A stretch of DNA of 64,000 bases from an uncultured Aquimarina sp. (GCF_947492965.1 NZ_CANLOZ010000001.1:496001-560000); one strand, 5' to 3'; shown: positions 8,752 through 17,754, numbered from the stretch's first letter. Translations and numbers: made by a program. Notes: generated by a model not told the origin, from the sequence alone.

Positions 8752-9315
8752 TTATACCGTCATAATTTCTTTTTCTTTGACAGCTAACATTTCATCAATT
8801 TTCTTAATGAAATTATCCGTTAACTGTTGGATATCTGTTTCGGCATTTTTTGCCATATCTTCAGATAGTCCATCTTTTTCTAGTTTTTTGATTTCATTAT
8901 TGGCGTTCTTTCTATCATTTCTAACACCAACTTTAGAATCTTCTGCTTCCGCTTTAGCTTGTTTTACAAGGTCTCTACGGCGCTCTTCTGTTAACGGAGG
9001 TACGCTTATAATTACACTTTCTCCATTATTCATAGGATTGAACCCAAGGTTAGCTACCATAATCGCTTTTTCAATTTCTTGAATAAGAGATTTTTCAAAT
9101 GGTTGTATGGTAATAGTTCTCGCGTCGGGTGTATTTACGTTCCCTACCTGGTTTAAAGGTGTAGGACTTCCGTAATATTCTACCATAACACCACTCAGCA
9201 TAGCTGGAGATGCTTTTCCTGCTCGTATTACAGTTAATTGTTTTTCTAAATGAGCGATAGCGCCCTGCATAGATTCTTTGGTTGAATCAAGAATAAAATC
9301 TACTTCTTCGTTCAT
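8752..9315 (-). CDS. frr: Ribosome recycling factor
   Basis: A 187-aa cytoplasmic protein that, with EF-G, splits post-termination ribosomes. Full-length RRF with recognisable family segments: the N-terminal helix with LEKQLTVIRAGKASPAML, the Y-x-G-x-x-TPLNQVGNVN hinge region, RTITIQPFEKSL, then IISVPPLTEERRRDLVKQAK and the C-terminal helical KIDEMLAVKEKEIM. It lies 60 bases after pyrH on the same strand, the usual pyrH-frr arrangement, and is probably cotranscribed. Length and residues are normal. Confidence 0.97.
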   Translation of the reverse strand: MNEEVDFILDSTKESMQGAIAHLEKQLTVIRAGKASPAMLSGVMVEYYGSPTPLNQVGNVNTPDARTITIQPFEKSLIQEIEKAIMVANLGFNPMNNGESVIISVPPLTEERRRDLVKQAKAEAEDSKVGVRNDRKNANNEIKKLEKDGLSEDMAKNAETDIQQLTDNFIKKIDEMLAVKEKEIMTV

Positions 9316-9375
9316 TTGTGTATAATTCTTTTCTTTATTAATGTATGAATCAAAAAATGAGCCATTTTATGATTA

Positions 9376-10086
9376 CTAAAGATTTACTTTGGTTCCAATA
9401 GATTCTCCAGAAACTACTTTAAGTAAATTTCCAGCTTTGTTCATATCGAAAACTATAATAGGTAATTCGTTTTCTTGGCTTAGAGTAAAGGCTGTTGTAT
9501 CCATAACTTTAAGACCTTTGCTTAAAACATCATCAAATGTAATAAAATCAAATTTAGTGGCATCTGCATTTTTTTCTGGATCATCTGTGTAGATTCCATC
9601 TACTCTTGTTCCTTTTAGAATAACATCAGCGTTGATTTCAATAGCTCTTAATACCGCTGCAGAATCTGTAGTGAAATATGGATTTCCAGTTCCGCCACCA
9701 AAAATTACAACTCTTCCTTTTTCGAGATGTCTAAGAGCTCGCCTTTTTATAAAAGGTTCAGCAACTTCATTGACTTTTATGGCAGATTGTAATCTCGTAG
9801 GAATATCAGCGTCTTCCAATGCGCTCTGAAGGGCCAAACCGTTGATTACTGTAGCAAGCATCCCCATGTGATCAGCTTGGACTCTATCCATACCTTTGCT
9901 GGCTCCAGCAACACCTCTAAAAATATTACCACCACCTATTACTATAGCAACTTCAACACCTTTTTCTGTTATTTGTTTGATCTCATGAGCATATTCTGCT
10001 AATCTTTTTGGGTCAATACCGTATTGGCGTTCTCCCATAAGAGCTTCACCGGATAGTTTTAGTAATATTCTTTTGTATTTCATCAT
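9376..10086 (-). CDS. pyrH: UMP kinase
   Basis: A 236-aa (235 from the second ATG) cytoplasmic kinase converting UMP to UDP for pyrimidine nucleotide synthesis. Bacterial PyrH landmarks are present: [14 protein letters not shown] at the N-terminus, [13 protein letters not shown], the [15 protein letters not shown] helix, [18 protein letters not shown], and [17 protein letters not shown]. Two adjacent ATG codons (10084-10086 and 10081-10083) are possible starts. A TATATTTG -7 box at 10104-10111 leaves a very short leader. It probably forms an operon with frr downstream and is separated from tsf upstream by a terminator. Confidence 0.97.
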   Translation of the reverse strand: MMKYKRILLKLSGEALMGERQYGIDPKRLAEYAHEIKQITEKGVEVAIVIGGGNIFRGVAGASKGMDRVQADHMGMLATVINGLALQSALEDADIPTRLQSAIKVNEVAEPFIKRRALRHLEKGRVVIFGGGTGNPYFTTDSAAVLRAIEINADVILKGTRVDGIYTDDPEKNADATKFDFITFDDVLSKGLKVMDTTAFTLSQENELPIIVFDMNKAGNLLKVVSGESIGTKVNL

Positions 10087-10103
10087 TTGTTTATAGTGTG
10101 CTG

Positions 10104-10111
10104 CAAATATA
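10104..10111 (-). promoter_or_regulatory. -7 box of pyrH-frr
   Basis: It reads TATATTTG on the minus strand (TAnnTTTG), with a predicted start about 10 bases before the pyrH ATG pair. No TTG was seen at -33. Confidence 0.55.
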
Positions 10112-10465
10112 ATGATATTCTTAATTAAGAAAATACTTTGATAGCTAAAGGTAATTCCTAATAAAACCAGAAAAAATGTTAAAAATAATGGTTTGATTTA
10201 AAAAAGGGTTCTTTTCCCCTAACACCTCTATTGATTGGTGTTTGATAATGTTTTAGGTTTGCCAAAGGGAAAACAAAATAGGGGGAGATGAGAGGCGTTT
10301 TTGAAATAATGATAAAACATTTTTAGAGTTTACAAATTCACTTCGGTGTGATTTGTAATCTAGACTAATTGGGGAGTTAGTCTTTTATGGGGTAGCATTT
10401 TGGAGGGGTCCAAAATGTTTAAAGGAGATGTTTTAGAAGTTATTAGAAAATGCTTCGAAAAATGA
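10112..10465. other. Hairpin-dense spacer between pyrH and tsf
   Basis: No ORF. Four inverted repeats lie in about 200 bases: AACACC/GGTGTT (10221-10226, 10237-10242); a 10-bp helix with one bulge closed by a TTCG tetraloop (10332-10341, 10346-10356); AGACTAA/TTAGTCT (10362-10368, 10377-10383); and CATTTTGGA/TCCAAAATG with a GGGG loop (10396-10404, 10409-10417). The plus strand is unusually G-rich for this genome (GGGGGAGATGAGAGG near 10281). This looks like a structured RNA, but the strand is undecided. Confidence 0.45.
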
Positions 10466-10467
10466 CG

Positions 10468-10498
10468 AAAAAAACCGCTTCATTTTGAAGCGGTTTTT
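10468..10498 (-). terminator. tsf terminator
   Basis: A 12-bp perfect stem AAAAACCGCTTC/GAAGCGGTTTTT (10470-10481, 10487-10498), with T7 on the minus strand, 44 bases after the tsf stop. Confidence 0.9.
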
Positions 10499-10541
10499 GA
10501 TTTTATAAACTAAAGTAACATTTCCGTTACTTTGCTGATTT

Positions 10542-11504
10542 TTATAAAGAAATTCTCTCGAATCCTACTACAGAAACATCACCCAATGATCCAACGTATT
10601 CTCCAACAGTTTTCTTTTCATCTTTGATGAAATTCTGGTCAAGAAGACATTGCTCTTGATCTAAGGTTGTGTTATCAGAGATGAATCTTTCTAATTTACC
10701 TGGAAGAATTCTGTCCCAGATTTGTTCTGGTTTACCTTCAGCTTTTAATTCAGCTTTTAATCTTTCTTCAGCTTCAGCAATTACGGCATCAGTTAACTGA
10801 GATCTTGAGATAAACTGAGGAACATTTTTTAAGGTTTTTCCTAACCTTACAAGTTCTTCGTTTTCTTTTTCAATGGCTGCAATTCTAGCTTGCGTCTCAG
10901 AAGCTACATATTCTGGGTCAAAATCTTTATAAGATAAAGTTGTTGCTCCCATAGAGGCAACTTGCATAGAAATGTCTTTTGCTAGTGCTTCAGCTTCATC
11001 TATACTTGTAGATAAACCTGTAAGAGCACCGATTTTATTACCATGGATGTATGATCCAACGAAAGGAGCTTCTAATACTTTGAAATCTCCAATTTCAATT
11101 TTCTCACCGATAACTCCAGTTTGCTCAATAAGCTTCTCCTGAACAGTCATTCCGTTAAAATCTGCAGCTAATAATTCATCTTTAGTTGAGCTGTTTAATG
11201 CTAACTCAGCTAATTCTTTTGCTAAAGAAACGAAAGATTCATTTTTTCCTACGAAATCAGTTTCACAGTTAAGAGAAACGATTACACCTTTATTTTTAGC
11301 GTCATTAACTTTTGCGATAACTGCTCCTTCAGAAGATTCTCTGTCAGCTCTTTTATCTGCTATTTTTTGTCCTTTTTCTCTAAGGATTTTTATTGCTTTG
11401 TCAAAATCTCCATCAGCTTCAACAAGTGCTTTCTTGCAATCCATCATTCCGGCACCTGTAGCTTTACGTAATTTACTTACTTCTGCGGCTGTTATTTTTG
11501 CCAT
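10542..11504 (-). CDS. tsf: Elongation factor Ts
   Basis: A 320-aa cytoplasmic guanine-nucleotide exchange factor for EF-Tu. The N-terminal UBA-like domain (ITAAEVSKLRKATGAGMMDCKKAL) is the family signature, followed by EKGQKIADKRADRESSEGAV, which contacts the EF-Tu switch region. The core repeats (NCETDFVGKNESF; AMQVASMGATTLSY-like segment) and a C-terminal SLGDVSVVGFERISL close the protein. The length fits Bacteroidetes EF-Ts. It lies 165 bases after rpsB with a hairpin/T-run between them (11532-11585), suggesting partial termination that lowers tsf relative to rpsB. Confidence 0.97.
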   Translation of the reverse strand: MAKITAAEVSKLRKATGAGMMDCKKALVEADGDFDKAIKILREKGQKIADKRADRESSEGAVIAKVNDAKNKGVIVSLNCETDFVGKNESFVSLAKELAELALNSSTKDELLAADFNGMTVQEKLIEQTGVIGEKIEIGDFKVLEAPFVGSYIHGNKIGALTGLSTSIDEAEALAKDISMQVASMGATTLSYKDFDPEYVASETQARIAAIEKENEELVRLGKTLKNVPQFISRSQLTDAVIAEAEERLKAELKAEGKPEQIWDRILPGKLERFISDNTTLDQEQCLLDQNFIKDEKKTVGEYVGSLGDVSVVGFERISL

Positions 11505-11531
11505 AACGTTTTAGTATTTAATGTGTTTGTG

Positions 11532-11585
11532 TAAAAAACAAGTCGTTTAGTTGTAATTACTACGAAAGTAAAGAACTAAACGACT
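11532..11585 (-). terminator. Terminator/attenuator between rpsB and tsf
   Basis: A perfect 12-bp stem AGTCGTTTAGTT/AACTAAACGACT (11541-11552, 11574-11585), followed on the minus strand by TGTTTTTT. The 21-base loop contains a small TAC/GTA hairpin. No promoter matching the flavobacterial consensus is seen between this element and tsf, so some read-through is expected. Confidence 0.75.
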
Positions 11586-11595
11586 CATTAATTTT

Positions 11596-11632
11596 ATATT
11601 AAAGTTAAGTTTTGCAAGATTAACTTTAATAT
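11596..11632. other. 13-bp inverted repeat after rpsB
   Basis: ATATTAAAGTTAA (11596-11608) pairs perfectly with TTAACTTTAATAT (11620-11632) around an 11-base loop. There is no T-run on the minus strand. It lies 38 bases after the rpsB stop and may protect the 3' end or act with the attenuator just downstream. Confidence 0.6.
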
Positions 11633-11669
11633 TTATAATTTTTAATGATTAAAAGCAATCAATGAATGT

Positions 11670-12485
11670 TTATTCTTCTTCTTGCTTAGCAGCTTCAGCA
11701 ACCACGGGTGCTTCCTCAGCTTTTGGTGCAGCTTCTGCTGCCGGAGCTGGCGCTTTTTCAGCTGGAGCAGCTGCTTTTGGTGCTTCTTTAGAAGCTTTTC
11801 TTTCGTTTAATCCTTCGATAATCGCATCACTTACATAAGTCATAACCTTATCAATTGATTTAGAAGCATCATCATTTGCAGGGATTACATACTGAACCTG
11901 ACGCGGGTCAGAGTTTGTATCTACCATTGCAAAAATAGGAATGTTTAATTTTTGTGCTTCTTTTACTGCGATGTGCTCACGAGTGATGTCTACTACGAAC
12001 AATGCTCCAGGTAGACGAGTCATATCAGAAATAGAACCTAAATTCTTTTCTAATTTAGCTCTTAAACGATCTACTTGTAAACGCTCTTTTTTAGATAAAG
12101 TGTTAAAAGTACCATCTTTCTTCATTCTATCGATAGCAGCCATCTTCTTAACTGCTTTACGAATAGTAACAAAGTTAGTTAGCATTCCACCAGGCCATCT
12201 TTCAGTAATGTAAGGTTGATTAGCTTTAGATGCTTTTTCAGCAACGATTTCTTTTGCTTGTTTTTTGGTAGCTACAAAAAGAATTTTTCTACCAGAAGCT
12301 GCGATTTTCTTTAAAGCTTCACTAGCTTCGTCAATCTTAGCAGCAGTTTTGTATAGGTTGATGATGTGGATTCCGTTACGCTCCATATAAATATATGGTG
12401 CCATGTTTGGATCCCATCTTCTTGTCAGGTGACCGAAATGTACACCTGCATCAAGTAAGTCTTTTACTTCGATATTGTTTGCCAT
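11670..12485 (-). CDS. rpsB: 30S ribosomal protein S2
   Basis: A 271-aa protein of the small ribosomal subunit. S2 landmarks: LLDAGVHFGHLTRRWDPNM, IYMERNGIHIINLYKT, ILFVATKKQAKEIV, RWPGGMLTNF, RLPGALFVVDITREHIAVKEA and the Asp-rich DTNSDPRQVQYVIPANDDA. After about residue 227 comes a low-complexity Ala/Glu/Pro/Lys tail of ~45 residues (PAEKAPAPAAEAAPKAEEAP), longer than in E. coli S2; similar tails occur in Bacteroidetes. The 130-base leader between rpsI and rpsB can fold into a two-tier helix (12513-12571). Confidence 0.97.
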   Translation of the reverse strand: MANNIEVKDLLDAGVHFGHLTRRWDPNMAPYIYMERNGIHIINLYKTAAKIDEASEALKKIAASGRKILFVATKKQAKEIVAEKASKANQPYITERWPGGMLTNFVTIRKAVKKMAAIDRMKKDGTFNTLSKKERLQVDRLRAKLEKNLGSISDMTRLPGALFVVDITREHIAVKEAQKLNIPIFAMVDTNSDPRQVQYVIPANDDASKSIDKVMTYVSDAIIEGLNERKASKEAPKAAAPAEKAPAPAAEAAPKAEEAPVVAEAAKQEEE

Positions 12486-12512
12486 TTTTGTAATAGTTTA
12501 CGTTCTGTTGAA

Positions 12513-12571
12513 TTAGCAATATTCAAGTGGCTATCGTTCTTCTGATAAGGCCTTGAACATTTAGATGCTAA
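12513..12571 (-). promoter_or_regulatory. Structured leader of rpsB
   Basis: On the minus strand an outer helix TTAGCA/TGCTAA (12566-12571 with 12513-12518) encloses a bulged hairpin of about 12 bp (12522-12557: UUCAA/UUGAA, GGC/GCC, UAUC/GAUA). A separate small CCCA/TGGG hairpin lies just upstream near 12579-12590. The arrangement resembles autogenous ribosomal-protein leaders, but this is drawn by eye. Confidence 0.4.
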
Positions 12572-12615
12572 ACTAACTCCCATTTGTGGGATAACAACAA
12601 ATACATTTTAATAAA

Positions 12616-13002
12616 TTAACGTTTAGAGAACTGGAATTTCTTACGAGCTTTCTTCTGACCGAATTTCTTACGCTCTACCATTCTTGGATCTCTTGTCAAT
12701 AAACCTTCTGGTTTAAGGATAGCTCTGTTTTCCTGATCTAGCTCACATACTGCTCTTGATATAGCAAGTCTAACAGCTTCAGCTTGTCCAGTAATACCAC
12801 CACCGTATACATTTACATTTACATCGTACTTGTCCTCGTTACCAGTTAAGGTAAAAGGTTGGTTCACTTTGTATTGTAATGTAGCAGTAGGAAAATAAAC
12901 GTTAAGATCTTTTTTGTTGATCGTAACTTTTCCTGAACCTTCTTTTAGGTAAATTCGAGCTACAGCCGTTTTTCTACGACCAATTTTGTGAATAACTTCC
13001 AT
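12616..13002 (-). CDS. rpsI: 30S ribosomal protein S9
   Basis: A 128-aa small-subunit protein whose C-terminal tail reaches the P-site tRNA. Typical S9 features: IGRRKTAVARIYLKEGSGK at the N-terminus, GGGITGQAEAVRLAISRAV in the middle, LLTRDPRMVERKKFGQKKAR, and the invariant C-terminal FQFSKR. Its ATG shares one base with the rplM stop (TAATG), so translation is coupled. Operon rplM-rpsI, as in most bacteria, probably reading on into rpsB. Confidence 0.98.
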   Translation of the reverse strand: MEVIHKIGRRKTAVARIYLKEGSGKVTINKKDLNVYFPTATLQYKVNQPFTLTGNEDKYDVNVNVYGGGITGQAEAVRLAISRAVCELDQENRAILKPEGLLTRDPRMVERKKFGQKKARKKFQFSKR

Positions 13003-13457
13003 TACTTAAATTCTTTTAAGTTAATAGTTTTAGGTTGCTGAGCTTCCTGATTGTGTTCTGCTCCAGCATATACCTTTAAATTACGGAATAAAGCTGCTCC
13101 TAATTTGTTTTTAGGTAACATTCCTTTTACCGCTTTTTCGATTAAACGCTCTGGGTTTTTGTCAAATAATTCCTGAGCAGTAAGACTTCTTTGCCCTCCA
13201 GGATATCCTGTGTGACGGATATAAGATTTATCAGTCCACTTTTTTCCTGTTAAGTTGATTTTTTCAGCGTTTGTAATGATAACATTATCACCGCAATCAA
13301 CATGTGGGGTAAAGCTAGGTTTGTGCTTTCCTCTTAATAGTATTGCAACTACTGAAGATAGGCGTCCTAAAGTCTGTCCTTCAGCATCGATATGTATCCA
13401 TTCCTTTGAAACGGTTGCCTTGTTGGCAGATGCTGTTTTGTAACTTAATGTGTCCAC
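13002..13457 (-). CDS. rplM: 50S ribosomal protein L13
   Basis: A 151-aa large-subunit protein. Landmarks: [62 protein letters not shown], and the [20 protein letters not shown] helix. The start is GTG at 13457 (protein MDTLSYKT, the usual flavobacterial N-terminus). First gene of the rplM-rpsI operon, preceded by a textbook flavobacterial promoter at 13509-13538 and a leader of about 45 nt. The stop overlaps the rpsI start by one base. Confidence 0.97.
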   Translation of the reverse strand: MDTLSYKTASANKATVSKEWIHIDAEGQTLGRLSSVVAILLRGKHKPSFTPHVDCGDNVIITNAEKINLTGKKWTDKSYIRHTGYPGGQRSLTAQELFDKNPERLIEKAVKGMLPKNKLGAALFRNLKVYAGAEHNQEAQQPKTINLKEFK

Positions 13458-13508
13458 ACTAACTAATTTTACTAATTAAACATTCCTTTCCTATATAAAA
13501 TAGGGGTG

Positions 13509-13538
13509 CAAATGTACGATTATATATTTAGATAGCAA
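13509..13538 (-). promoter_or_regulatory. Consensus promoter of rplM-rpsI
   Basis: Minus strand: TTG (13536-13538), 19-base spacer, TACATTTG (13509-13516). This matches the Bacteroidetes -33/-7 consensus exactly. Confidence 0.85.
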
Positions 13539-13734
13539 ACAGGTAGTTGATATTATTTTGAAAGGATGATTGCTTGGTTTTCAGATAGATCAATTATTCT
13601 ATTGTTTTTTCAAAGTTTTATTTCTCTGTAAGAAAGAAATCGATGTTAATATTTTATTAAATAATAAAATAAACTGTGACAAAAAATAATTATTTAAGTC
13701 CTTGTATAAACATCAATCAACAAAACCAATCAAC

Positions 13735-16428
13735 ATGAAGTGCACTATCCAAGTGTTAGTATTACTTCTTTTTGCTTTATCAGCGAATGCTCAAGATTCT
13801 ACGAAAGTAAAAAAAAGAATATATACTACTAAACCTCTTCAGGGTTCTGAGGCACCAACCATAAATGGATTAATCGATGAGTCAAGTTGGGATCTAGTAG
13901 AATGGTCAGGAGATTTTATTGAAAATGAACCTGATGAAAACACACCTCCTAGTCAGCAAACAAAGTTTAAAATATTATATGACCAAAAATACCTTTATAT
14001 AGCATATAGGTGTTATGATACAGAGCCAGATAAAATAGAAAAAAGGCTGTCTAGAAGAGACGGTTTTGCGGGAGATTGGGTAGAGATTAATTTAGATAGT
14101 TATCACGATAAAAGAACTGGTTTTTCATTTACTATTACTGCAGCAGGAGTAAAGGGAGATGAATTTATCTCTGATAATGGGAATAATTGGGATGGTAGTT
14201 GGAATCCGATTTGGTATACCGCTACGAATATTGACGAGGAAGGATGGACCGCTGAAGTAAAAATTCCATTAAGTCAATTAAAGTTCGGAAAAAGCAAAGA
14301 ACAAATATGGGGGCTTCAGGTAAATCGTAGGTTTTTTAGAAAAGAAGAAAGATCCGTTTGGCAAAGAATACCACAAGATGCGCCTGGTTGGGTAAGTGAA
14401 TTCGGAGAGTTGCATGGTCTAATTGATATAGAACCGCAAAAGCAGTTAGAGATACAACCTTTTGCAGTGACTCAGTATGATACCTTTCCAGCTGAAGATG
14501 GAAATCCGTTTAGAGATGGAGATGATTTTAAATTAAATGGTGGGTTAGATGCTAAAATTGGTATTACTAACGACCTAACTATGGATTTAACAGTAAATCC
14601 TGATTTTGGTCAAGTTGAAGCCGATCCTGCTGCGATAGCCTTAGATGGGTTCCAGATATTTTTTAGAGAACAACGGCCATTTTTTGTAGAGAATAAGAAT
14701 ATTTTTGATTATCAATTTGCAAATGGTTTTGATAATGTCTTTTACTCTAGGAGGATAGGTAGAAGCCCTCAAGGTTCTATTGGGTCGAGTCCTGTAAACA
14801 CAGAATTCGTAGATAGACCTAATAATACTACAATTTTAGGAGCAGCAAAATTTAGTGGAAAAACGAAAGACGGATGGTCGATAGGTATATTAGAAAGTGT
14901 AACACAACGTGAAATTGCTAAAATAGAGGACGCTGATGGTAATAGGAGGGAAACAATTGTAGAGCCACTTACTAATTATTTTGTAGGTCGAGCTCAGAAA
15001 GATTTTAATGATCGGAATACGTATATCGGCGGAATTTTTACCGCTACAAATCGTAATCTTGGTGATATTTTAAATATTGATTATGATAATCTGGATACAG
15101 ATGAAACTTCTGAATTAACTGGATTGCGAGAAAATAACCTGAACTTTTTAAGAAAGGCTGCGTACTCTGGAGGTTTAGATTTTAGACATAATTGGAAAGA
15201 TAGAAAGTATTTTATAGAAGGAAATTTTGTAACGAGTCATGTAGAAGGATCTAAAGAGGCTATTGAAGCAACACAAAACGAACTCACACATCTTTTTCAA
15301 CGAGTAGATGCGGATCATGTAGAGGTAGATCCAAATAGAACATCTTTAACAGGAACAGGAGGGAAATTAATTGGAGGAAAATCTGGCGGTGGAAATTGGC
15401 GATACACCGCCGGAGTTTTCTGGAGGTCACCTGAGTTAGAGTTAAATGATATTGGTTTTTTAAGACAGGCCGACGATATTAGGCAATTTGCCAATGTGCG
15501 CTATTTGTTTCTAAAACCTACAAAATTTTATAGAAGAGCTAATGTGAGTTTTGAACAAACTTCAGCTTTTGATTTTGAAGGAAATTTTAATAGGATTCAG
15601 TATGAATTTAATGGATTTATTAATTATAAAAATAATTGGTGGACAGAAGTAGGGGCAGCTCATAAGCCAAGAATTTTTACCAATACTATATTAAGAGGAG
15701 GTCCGAGATGGCGTTTTTCTGAAGAGAATTTTGCGTTTTTGTTCTTTGGTTCGGATAGTAGAAAGAAATTTAATTTTACCATGGGGTACGTTAACTCTGG
15801 AGCGAGACAAAATAACTTTACTTTTCATCGATATGTTTTAAGAATGCGATATCAACCTTTTAATGCTTTAAGCGTTTCTCTGAATCCAGAATTTGAGAGG
15901 AATCCTAATAAGACGCAGTATGTAACTGAGGTTGACTTTAATGGAACACCGAGATATATTACCGCTAGAATTGATCAGCAAACATTAAGTGCTAGTATAC
16001 GTCTTAATTATAATATAAATCCGAACCTCACAATTCAGTATTACGGACAGCCTTTTATTTCCAGAGGGACTTATACAGATTTTAACTATGTAAATAATCC
16101 GATTGCTTCTGATTTGAACGAACGAGTAACGCTGTATGATAATAATCAAATTTCGTTAGCAGATGGAACGTATTCGGTTGATGAAGACGGAGGAGGGGTA
16201 GATTATTCATTTGGAGATCCTGATTTTGCCTTTGTTCAGTTCAGATCTAATTTGGTACTGCGTTGGGAGTATATTCCGGGATCTGAAATTTTTCTGGTTT
16301 GGTCACAAGGGATTACAGGTTCAGGGAATCCGGGAGATCATTTATTTAGAAGTTTAGATAATCAAATTTTTGGACAGCAACCAGAGAATACTTTTTTGAT
16401 CAAAGCTACTTACCGGTTTGTTTTATAA
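13735..16428 (+). CDS. DUF5916 protein with CBM9-like domain
   Basis: An ~897-aa secreted/outer-membrane protein. I start at ATG 13735 (MKCTIQVLVLLLFALSANAQ, a clean signal peptide) rather than the TTG at 13702. Residues ~30-240 resemble a family 9 carbohydrate-binding-like domain (EAPTINGLIDESSWDLVEW...KILYDQKYLYIAYRCYD...DWVEINLDSYHDKRTGFSFTI). The rest is DUF5916, with the motif VNPDFGQVEADPAAIALDGF, EQRPFFVENKNIF, and many amphipathic strands ending in LIKATYRFVL, consistent with a C-terminal beta-barrel. Common in Bacteroidetes; function unknown. It is followed 80 bases later by a serine hydrolase gene on the same strand. Confidence 0.88.
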   Translation: MKCTIQVLVLLLFALSANAQDSTKVKKRIYTTKPLQGSEAPTINGLIDESSWDLVEWSGDFIENEPDENTPPSQQTKFKILYDQKYLYIAYRCYDTEPDKIEKRLSRRDGFAGDWVEINLDSYHDKRTGFSFTITAAGVKGDEFISDNGNNWDGSWNPIWYTATNIDEEGWTAEVKIPLSQLKFGKSKEQIWGLQVNRRFFRKEERSVWQRIPQDAPGWVSEFGELHGLIDIEPQKQLEIQPFAVTQYDTFPAEDGNPFRDGDDFKLNGGLDAKIGITNDLTMDLTVNPDFGQVEADPAAIALDGFQIFFREQRPFFVENKNIFDYQFANGFDNVFYSRRIGRSPQGSIGSSPVNTEFVDRPNNTTILGAAKFSGKTKDGWSIGILESVTQREIAKIEDADGNRRETIVEPLTNYFVGRAQKDFNDRNTYIGGIFTATNRNLGDILNIDYDNLDTDETSELTGLRENNLNFLRKAAYSGGLDFRHNWKDRKYFIEGNFVTSHVEGSKEAIEATQNELTHLFQRVDADHVEVDPNRTSLTGTGGKLIGGKSGGGNWRYTAGVFWRSPELELNDIGFLRQADDIRQFANVRYLFLKPTKFYRRANVSFEQTSAFDFEGNFNRIQYEFNGFINYKNNWWTEVGAAHKPRIFTNTILRGGPRWRFSEENFAFLFFGSDSRKKFNFTMGYVNSGARQNNFTFHRYVLRMRYQPFNALSVSLNPEFERNPNKTQYVTEVDFNGTPRYITARIDQQTLSASIRLNYNINPNLTIQYYGQPFISRGTYTDFNYVNNPIASDLNERVTLYDNNQISLADGTYSVDEDGGGVDYSFGDPDFAFVQFRSNLVLRWEYIPGSEIFLVWSQGITGSGNPGDHLFRSLDNQIFGQQPENTFLIKATYRFVL

Positions 16429-16508
16429 AAATTTAAAAAAGGTTTCAAGAAAGTTTTTATATCGAAGTTTTTTACCTGTATTATTGCAATAATTAAGATT
16501 GTTGCTTT

Positions 16509-17702
16509 ATGAAATGTTTTTTTAAAATTGCGATTGCTCTTTTTGCTATTGGTTGTACGGCCCAAAAAGAACAAAAAGAAGAGTTTCAGATTGAGTCAAA
16601 GCCGGTAGTAGAAAAGACGGATTCTTTGTCCTTTTTTCTAGAACATTACGAAAAGTTTTTTGCGACAAATTTTAATATTTCCGAATGTCCTGGTGCAGCG
16701 GTTGTAATCGTAAAGGATTCAACAGTTATATATCAAAAAGGTTTTGGGGTTAAAGAGATTCATACTACTGACTCTGTGGATGTTCATACGGTTTTTAGAA
16801 TCGCAAGTTTATCTAAAGGAGTAACATCTGTTTTAGCGGGTAATTTAGCAGATCGAAACGAACTGCAGTGGAATCAAAACGTAAAGCAAACCGTTAAAAA
16901 TTTTAGTTTAAAAGATAAAGCTCAGGCAGAAAGGCTTACCGTTAATCATTTACTTTCTCATACTACAGGATTGTACAAATACACTAATTCTAAATTGATT
17001 CATAAAGGAATGTCTTTACAAAGTATTATAGCTAATTTTAGATATAATGGTGTTGTGGCTAAAGAAGGAACGACGTACGATTATCAAAATGCAGTTTTTT
17101 CTGTAATCGAAAAAGTAATGGAAAGTAATACTCAAAAATCATTTGATACATTACTGGAAGAACGATTGTTTGGACCTGCTGGGATGACTAATGCTTCTAG
17201 TAGTTACTTGGGGATTAAAAATAATGGTAATGTAGCTTTGCCTCATAAATGGAATCATTATTCTAAGAAATATTCTCTAACAAATCTTCATAAAAACTAT
17301 TACAATGTAGCTGCGGCAGGTGGTATTAATGCATCTATATCGGATATGGGAGCGTATCTAAAAGTATTGTTGGGGTATCGCCCGGATATTATTTCTAAAG
17401 AAAGCTTATCTGAAATTTTTAATCCTATGATTTGTACGAGTGATAATGACACCTATGTGAATTTATGGGATGGAGTTACTGATTCATATTATGCTAAAGG
17501 TTGGCGAATTTTGGATTATCGAAATAGGAGAATCGTATACCATGGTGGAAATGTAAACCAATACAAAACGCAATTAATGATTGATCCAGAAAATGGAATT
17601 GGTGTCTGTGTTCTATTTAATGGTCCAAATCCGTTTAATGGGCCTGTGATACCTACATTTTTGAATTATTACGATTTTTTTGTCGATTTTTCTAGAGGAT
17701 GA
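16509..17702 (+). CDS. Serine hydrolase (class C beta-lactamase fold) lipoprotein
   Basis: A 397-aa probable lipoprotein (MKCFFKIAIALFAIGC, lipobox AIGC). The catalytic SxxK motif is in FRIASLSKG (Ser/Lys, about residues 98-102), the Y-x-N motif in YDYQNAVF (about residue 195), and the third motif is HGG in RIVYHGGNVN (about residue 345). This is the beta-lactamase/transpeptidase-like family (Pfam PF00144), which includes esterases, DD-peptidases and D-aminopeptidases; the real substrate cannot be told. It is exported and probably membrane-anchored. A strong bidirectional terminator follows. Confidence 0.9.
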   Translation: MKCFFKIAIALFAIGCTAQKEQKEEFQIESKPVVEKTDSLSFFLEHYEKFFATNFNISECPGAAVVIVKDSTVIYQKGFGVKEIHTTDSVDVHTVFRIASLSKGVTSVLAGNLADRNELQWNQNVKQTVKNFSLKDKAQAERLTVNHLLSHTTGLYKYTNSKLIHKGMSLQSIIANFRYNGVVAKEGTTYDYQNAVFSVIEKVMESNTQKSFDTLLEERLFGPAGMTNASSSYLGIKNNGNVALPHKWNHYSKKYSLTNLHKNYYNVAAAGGINASISDMGAYLKVLLGYRPDIISKESLSEIFNPMICTSDNDTYVNLWDGVTDSYYAKGWRILDYRNRRIVYHGGNVNQYKTQLMIDPENGIGVCVLFNGPNPFNGPVIPTFLNYYDFFVDFSRG

Positions 17703-17754
17703 GCTAATATTTACACAATGTAATATCGAAAATTATTTCAAGTCATTTTGATAT

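Noticed and set aside
10384..10425. Small gene reading from ATG codons near 10388 or 10417
   Set aside because: The frames are short, lack coding character and overlap perfect inverted repeats; an RNA structure explains the segment better.
13702..13734. Longer DUF5916 start at TTG 13702
   Set aside because: It would bury the signal peptide that begins cleanly at ATG 13735.
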